A DNA stretch of 64,000 nucleotides. Source: Kaistella antarctica. GTDB lineage: Bacteria > Bacteroidota > Bacteroidia > Flavobacteriales > Weeksellaceae. Location of the stretch: positions 806,001 to 870,000 of the forward strand of contig NZ_FOIX01000001.1 in the NCBI RefSeq assembly GCF_900109615.1, given 5' to 3'. Below the pieces are notes generated by a model that was not told where the DNA came from, made no database searches, and saw only the letters and a program-made list of their open reading frames with translations. The position numbers and the translations under genes were made by a program. Below are positions 60,213 through 64,000 of this stretch, in pieces; within the stretch, counting starts at the first letter, position 1, and every line of letters begins with the position of its first letter.

Positions 60213-62120
60213 ATGATTTCTCCCCAAGATTTTGAAAACCTAAAACACCAAACCTTAAAGCATTTTTGGGGTTATGACAGCTTTCGGGATTCACAGGAAG
60301 AAATTATTAATTCAATTGTTTCGGGAAAAGATACATTGGCTTTACTCCCGACAGGTGGCGGAAAATCATTGTGTTATCAACTCCCAGCCCTAATTTTAGA
60401 AGGGACGTGTTTGGTCGTATCACCGCTGTTAGCTTTAATGAAGGATCAAGTCTATCAGATGAAAAGAATCGGAATAGAAGCCGAATATCTATCCTCAGAA
60501 TTAGATGACTATGATGCAGAAGTGATTTTTAACCGATGCAAAGAAGAATTGACAAAATTACTATATGTTTCTCCTGAGCGATTGACCAATCGTTTATTTC
60601 TTCAAAATTTAGAAGAGATTCAAATCTCTTTTATCGCCGTAGATGAAGCGCATTGTATTTCAGAATGGGGACAGGATTTTCGTCCCAGTTACCAAAACAT
60701 AAAGGCCTTCCGAGATAATCTAGACAAGATTTCGTGTCTTGCTTTAACTGCAACCGCGACTCCAAAAGTTTTGCAGGAAATTCAATTGAAACTCAACCTT
60801 AAAAATCCAGTTGTTTTTCAGAAAAGTTTTAGAAGAAATAATCTTAAAATTGTTTTTGATAAAATTTCAGACAAATATGAAAGGATTTTAAATCTTTTAA
60901 AATACAATAATTCGTCGGGAATCATCTATGTACGAACTCGAAGGGAAGCTGAAGAACTATCCAACTTTCTCCGCCGAAACCAAATTAGAAACGTGGATTT
61001 TTTCCATGCAGGAATTCCGGTGAAGGAAAAAAATGCCAAACAAAATCTTTGGCTTCAAAGCCCAAATCAGGTTTTGATTTCTACCAACGCTTTTGGAATG
61101 GGCATCGACAAAGATAATGTACGCTTCATTATCCATTTTTCACCCGCACCGTCAATCGAAAATTATTATCAGGAGATTGGTCGTGCCGGTCGAGATGGTG
61201 AGAATTCCTACGCTTTTTTACTTTGGAACGAACAAGAACTAAAGTCTTTTGACCAGATTTTAATCAATCAGATACCGTCGAAAGCGGAGTTTCAAAATAT
61301 TGTTACCTATTTATATTCTACCTTTCAAGTTGCCGAAAGCGATTTACCAGAAAAAGTGTTTCAACTTCACATTCAAAAAGTTCAAAATTTTACAAAAGTT
61401 TCTTTAGCAAAAATCAGAAACGTACTTAATTTTCTGCATCATCAGGAAATTATTTTTTATAATTTTCAGAATTCGCTTTCTTCGATTGAACTTAAAATAG
61501 GACCAGAAGAAATTGATTTACTGGCAAAAAAAGATGCTTATTTCATCGAGCTTTTATTGCGTAATATCTCAGGCATTACTACTCACAAAGTCATGTTTAG
61601 TGAAAAATCTTTCAGTACAAAAATAGCGTCAGATCCTCATTTGATCAAAGAGCGGTTTCGCGAATTACAACATAAAGGGTATTTGGATTATATTGATGGT
61701 GCTTTATCGAGTGTTAAATTTTTGAAGCATCGTGATCAACGCGACATAGAAGGAAAGTACTGGAATCTCTTTTCTCAAATTCAAAAAAATAAAATTCAGA
61801 AGTGGGAGGAAATGAAATTCTTTGTGGAGAATAAAGATTTTTGTAAAATGAAATTAATCCTATCTTACTTTGGTGAGAAGAATGTGAAAAACTGTGGTCA
61901 TTGTTCAGTTTGTGAGCAGCAAAAAGAAACAGTCTTCGGGCGAGATGTCTCTAAAGAAATTTTAGAAGTTCTAAAGATTGCCCCAGCAAATGTGGAAGAA
62001 ATTTCCATTAAATTAAATTATTTTGCTAAAGAAAGTATTTTAGAAAACCTAATTCATTTACTCGATTCAGATAAAGTGAAAATGCTCAATTTTAGAACAT
62101 ATTGCTACAATCGTGATTAA
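60213..62120 (+). CDS. recQ: ATP-dependent DNA helicase RecQ
   Basis: 635 residues. Walker A LLPTGGGKS (44-52), DEAH box in AVDEAHCISEWGQDF (near 145), and the RecQ zinc-binding Cys cluster with NCGHCSVC near 570 are present, followed by a winged helix. No HRDC domain is evident, so it is a shorter RecQ form. It unwinds DNA in recombination and repair. fmt follows after 43 nt. Confidence 0.93.
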   Translation: MISPQDFENLKHQTLKHFWGYDSFRDSQEEIINSIVSGKDTLALLPTGGGKSLCYQLPALILEGTCLVVSPLLALMKDQVYQMKRIGIEAEYLSSELDDYDAEVIFNRCKEELTKLLYVSPERLTNRLFLQNLEEIQISFIAVDEAHCISEWGQDFRPSYQNIKAFRDNLDKISCLALTATATPKVLQEIQLKLNLKNPVVFQKSFRRNNLKIVFDKISDKYERILNLLKYNNSSGIIYVRTRREAEELSNFLRRNQIRNVDFFHAGIPVKEKNAKQNLWLQSPNQVLISTNAFGMGIDKDNVRFIIHFSPAPSIENYYQEIGRAGRDGENSYAFLLWNEQELKSFDQILINQIPSKAEFQNIVTYLYSTFQVAESDLPEKVFQLHIQKVQNFTKVSLAKIRNVLNFLHHQEIIFYNFQNSLSSIELKIGPEEIDLLAKKDAYFIELLLRNISGITTHKVMFSEKSFSTKIASDPHLIKERFRELQHKGYLDYIDGALSSVKFLKHRDQRDIEGKYWNLFSQIQKNKIQKWEEMKFFVENKDFCKMKLILSYFGEKNVKNCGHCSVCEQQKETVFGRDVSKEILEVLKIAPANVEEISIKLNYFAKESILENLIHLLDSDKVKMLNFRTYCYNRD

Positions 62121-62163
62121 CGAAATCTAATATTTATTAAATCCTATTCAATTATTATACTCC

Positions 62164-63111
62164 ATGAAATCATTAAAAATTATATTTTTCGGAACACCAG
62201 AATTTGCAAAAACTTCTTTACAAGCAATTCACCAGTCTCATCACGAAGTTGTGGGTGTGGTCACCGTAGCGGATAAAGCCAGTGGGCGAGGACAAAAAAT
62301 TAATCAATCTGCGGTGAAAGTTTTTGCAGTTGAAAATGAGTTGCCTTTTTTTCAACCTGAAAAATTACGTGATCCAGAATTTTTGGAAGAAATTGCAAAA
62401 CTTAATGCTGATGTATTTGTGGTTGTTGCTTTTCGAATGATGCCGAAGATTTTATTTGAAATGCCAGAACTGGGAACTTTCAATTTGCATGCTTCTCTGC
62501 TTCCTGATTATCGTGGAGCCGCGCCAATTAATTACGCGGTGATCAATGGCGAAAAGAAAACTGGCGCCACCACTTTTTTTATTAATGAAAAAATTGATGA
62601 AGGAAATATTCTTTTGCAAAATGAAATCGCTATTTCACCTAATGAAAATGCCGGAGAATTGCATGATCGATTAATGGAAATGGGAGCTAAATTAGTTGTT
62701 GACACTTTAAATGGACTAGCCGAAAATTCAATTAAAGAGCAACCACAACCTACCGTTGAGCATCCGAAAAATGCGTTTAAAATTTTTAAGGAAGATACCC
62801 GAATCGACTGGAATCAAAATTCGGAGATAGTTCATAATTTCATCCGTGGAATGTCACCCTATCCAGCCGCATTTACTTCAATAAAAATTGGTGAAGATGA
62901 AAAGGTTTTAAAAATATTTAAAGGATCTTTCGAAAAGTCGGAGCAAGATAAACTGCCGGGAACGTTAGAAATTGACAAGCACCAATTTAAAATCTTCACT
63001 AAGAATGGTTTATATCTTCCTGAAGAAGTTCAACTCGAGGGCAAAAAAAGAATGTCGCTCAAGGATTTTCTGAATGGCTTTCAACACTTCGATCATATTT
63101 CTATGTTCTAA
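62164..63111 (+). CDS. fmt: methionyl-tRNA formyltransferase
   Basis: 315 residues. FFGTPEFAKTSL near the start and the formyl-THF-binding NLHASLLPDYRGAAPINYAVI (about 106-126) are diagnostic. It formylates initiator methionyl-tRNA. The stop is 1 nt from the stop of the convergent T9SS gene and no terminator hairpin lies between them. Confidence 0.96.
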   Translation: MKSLKIIFFGTPEFAKTSLQAIHQSHHEVVGVVTVADKASGRGQKINQSAVKVFAVENELPFFQPEKLRDPEFLEEIAKLNADVFVVVAFRMMPKILFEMPELGTFNLHASLLPDYRGAAPINYAVINGEKKTGATTFFINEKIDEGNILLQNEIAISPNENAGELHDRLMEMGAKLVVDTLNGLAENSIKEQPQPTVEHPKNAFKIFKEDTRIDWNQNSEIVHNFIRGMSPYPAAFTSIKIGEDEKVLKIFKGSFEKSEQDKLPGTLEIDKHQFKIFTKNGLYLPEEVQLEGKKRMSLKDFLNGFQHFDHISMF

Positions 63112-63112
63112 A

Positions 63113-64000
63113 TTAATCTCTGTTTTTCAGCAATACCCAACCTTTGTAGGTAACCGGTGAGTTGGTTGCGGGCTCGATCCAGTTTAAAATATACCAATAC
63201 GTTCCAGTCGTAAGCGGTTGGCCGTTCATCTTTCCATCCCAAATATAAGGTGGTTTTTGAGAGATGAAAACTTGATTTCCATAACGATTGTAGATTTCTA
63301 TCTTGACGTCTTTTTTAATACTTAAATCGGAGTAATCTAAGAAATCATTTTTGCCGTCTCCATTTGGGGTGATAACATTTATTAAGTTAAGGATGAGGAA
63401 TTGAAATTCACTTAATTCACACTTATTTTTATCTCTGGCATACATCGTGTGCAAACCGCGTGAGATGTTCTGAAATATATTAGAATTGGTGAAGTCTTGG
63501 TCTATTTTAGAATCAAGTGAATATTGATAAGCAGGTTGTCCACCATTTACAAAAACGGTTGCTGTATTTCCGGACACTTCAACGTTGGTGATTCGTGGAA
63601 TTTCAGCTGCTGTAATTTTTACAAACTGTCGATAAACGCAACCGTTTGAACTTAGATCTACCCAGTAATCTCCAATACCCACATTTGAAATACTTGATTC
63701 TAAAATACCTTCTTCACCAGTACTCCATTTATAATAATCGAATCCAGCACCAGCATCTAAAGTAGTTTTCGCAATACCACAAATGCTGTCATCACGTAAA
63801 ATGCTTGATTCATTGGGGGTTTTTTTAATAATGGTAATTTCACCCACATTGGCACAGTCTGTTCCATTTTGTACTCTAATTCCAAATGTGTGAGATGCAG
63901 AACTTAACGTTTGGTCAGCTAAAATTGGATTTTTGTTATTTCTTGCATCTGCGGGAGTAGCGAAAAACAAAGGAGCAATTGTTGTATTTGATGTAAACTC
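63113..64000 (-). CDS. T9SS type B cargo protein, C-terminal part (5' end outside window)
   Basis: The frame is open through the right edge; the apparent start at 63970 is a TTG inside the coding sequence. The visible 295 residues end with the type B sorting domain (ITPNGDGKNDFL, IEIYNRYGNQVFISQ, TGTYWYILNW). The order and wording of the domain (KTTLDAGAGFDYYKWS, DYWVDLSSNGCVYR, TTA/SPARWITH) match the C-terminal part of the protein at 28917-32339, so the two are paralogous in that region. It should be surface-exposed. Upstream domains cannot be seen. Confidence 0.85.
   Translation of the reverse strand, partial: EFTSNTTIAPLFFATPADARNNKNPILADQTLSSASHTFGIRVQNGTDCANVGEITIIKKTPNESSILRDDSICGIAKTTLDAGAGFDYYKWSTGEEGILESSISNVGIGDYWVDLSSNGCVYRQFVKITAAEIPRITNVEVSGNTATVFVNGGQPAYQYSLDSKIDQDFTNSNIFQNISRGLHTMYARDKNKCELSEFQFLILNLINVITPNGDGKNDFLDYSDLSIKKDVKIEIYNRYGNQVFISQKPPYIWDGKMNGQPLTTGTYWYILNWIEPATNSPVTYKGWVLLKNRD

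Overview
The window reads as chromosome of a member of Bacteroidota, class Flavobacteriia, most likely the Chryseobacterium/Kaistella group (Weeksellaceae). The base composition is AT-rich. Many genes carry the Bacteroidota -7 promoter element TAnnTTTG, and many products have lipoprotein or Sec signals. Further markers are type IX secretion (T9SS) sorting domains of types A and B, GLPGLI, DUF4252, DUF2807/GIN and DUF4295 families, and an rpmB-rpmG-DUF4295 ribosomal cluster. I see no rRNA, tRNA, CRISPR array, prophage or insertion sequence, and no gene-free stretch longer than 300 bases. The taxonomic call is inference; the motifs are visible in the sequence.

Layout. 1-7.9 kb: an M64 metallopeptidase with a T9SS sorting domain (cut by the window edge), a lipoprotein, a fatty-acid desaturase, an M16 peptidase, ruvC and a DUF4407 membrane protein. 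7.9-11 kb: a copper nitrite reductase unit, nirK, a nirV-like gene and an SCO1-type copper protein. 11-15.7 kb: guaB, then an ECF sigma factor, a membrane anti-sigma-like protein, a DUF4252-GIN fusion and a DUF4252 lipoprotein in one operon. 15.9-21.6 kb: a phenylacetate-degradation operon (paaB, C, D, G, H, I) that lacks paaA and paaE in this window, carries a GLPGLI gene and a small membrane protein, and has 7-8-nt tandem repeats in its spacers. 22-28.9 kb: hutI, an MFS transporter, an outer-membrane protein, ruvB, a GxxExxY gene between perfect 26-bp inverted repeats, a metallo-beta-lactamase-fold hydrolase and coaE.

28.9-46.6 kb: a giant T9SS type B protein, a nucleotide pyrophosphatase-like phosphodiesterase, an alcohol dehydrogenase, a cytoplasmic alpha-amylase, dinB, a RelE/ParE-type toxin-antitoxin pair, a NYN-LOTUS protein, a purine nucleoside phosphorylase with lpxK, ddl, coaD, a TRIC-type channel, folA and a lemA-TPM-TPM operon. 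46.8-64 kb: a GIN lipoprotein divergent from an M3 peptidase (dcp), an aminotransferase, DUF2199-murB, rpmB-rpmG-DUF4295-ftsY, a GlsB-type protein, sppA divergent from folK, two tandem OmpA-like barrel proteins, recQ, fmt and a second T9SS type B protein cut by the right edge.

Most of this is core housekeeping. The accessory signals are the repeats: a GxxExxY cassette with inverted-repeat flanks and a solo copy of the same repeat 24 kb away, GC-rich intergenic elements at two sites, and several families of 7- or 8-nt tandem repeats that sit against stop or start codons. Other notable points are the incomplete paa operon, the lipoprotein-type NirK module and at least four genes whose -7 element lies only 5-7 nt from the start codon, which predicts leaderless mRNAs. 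I found no convincing new defence or biosynthetic system.
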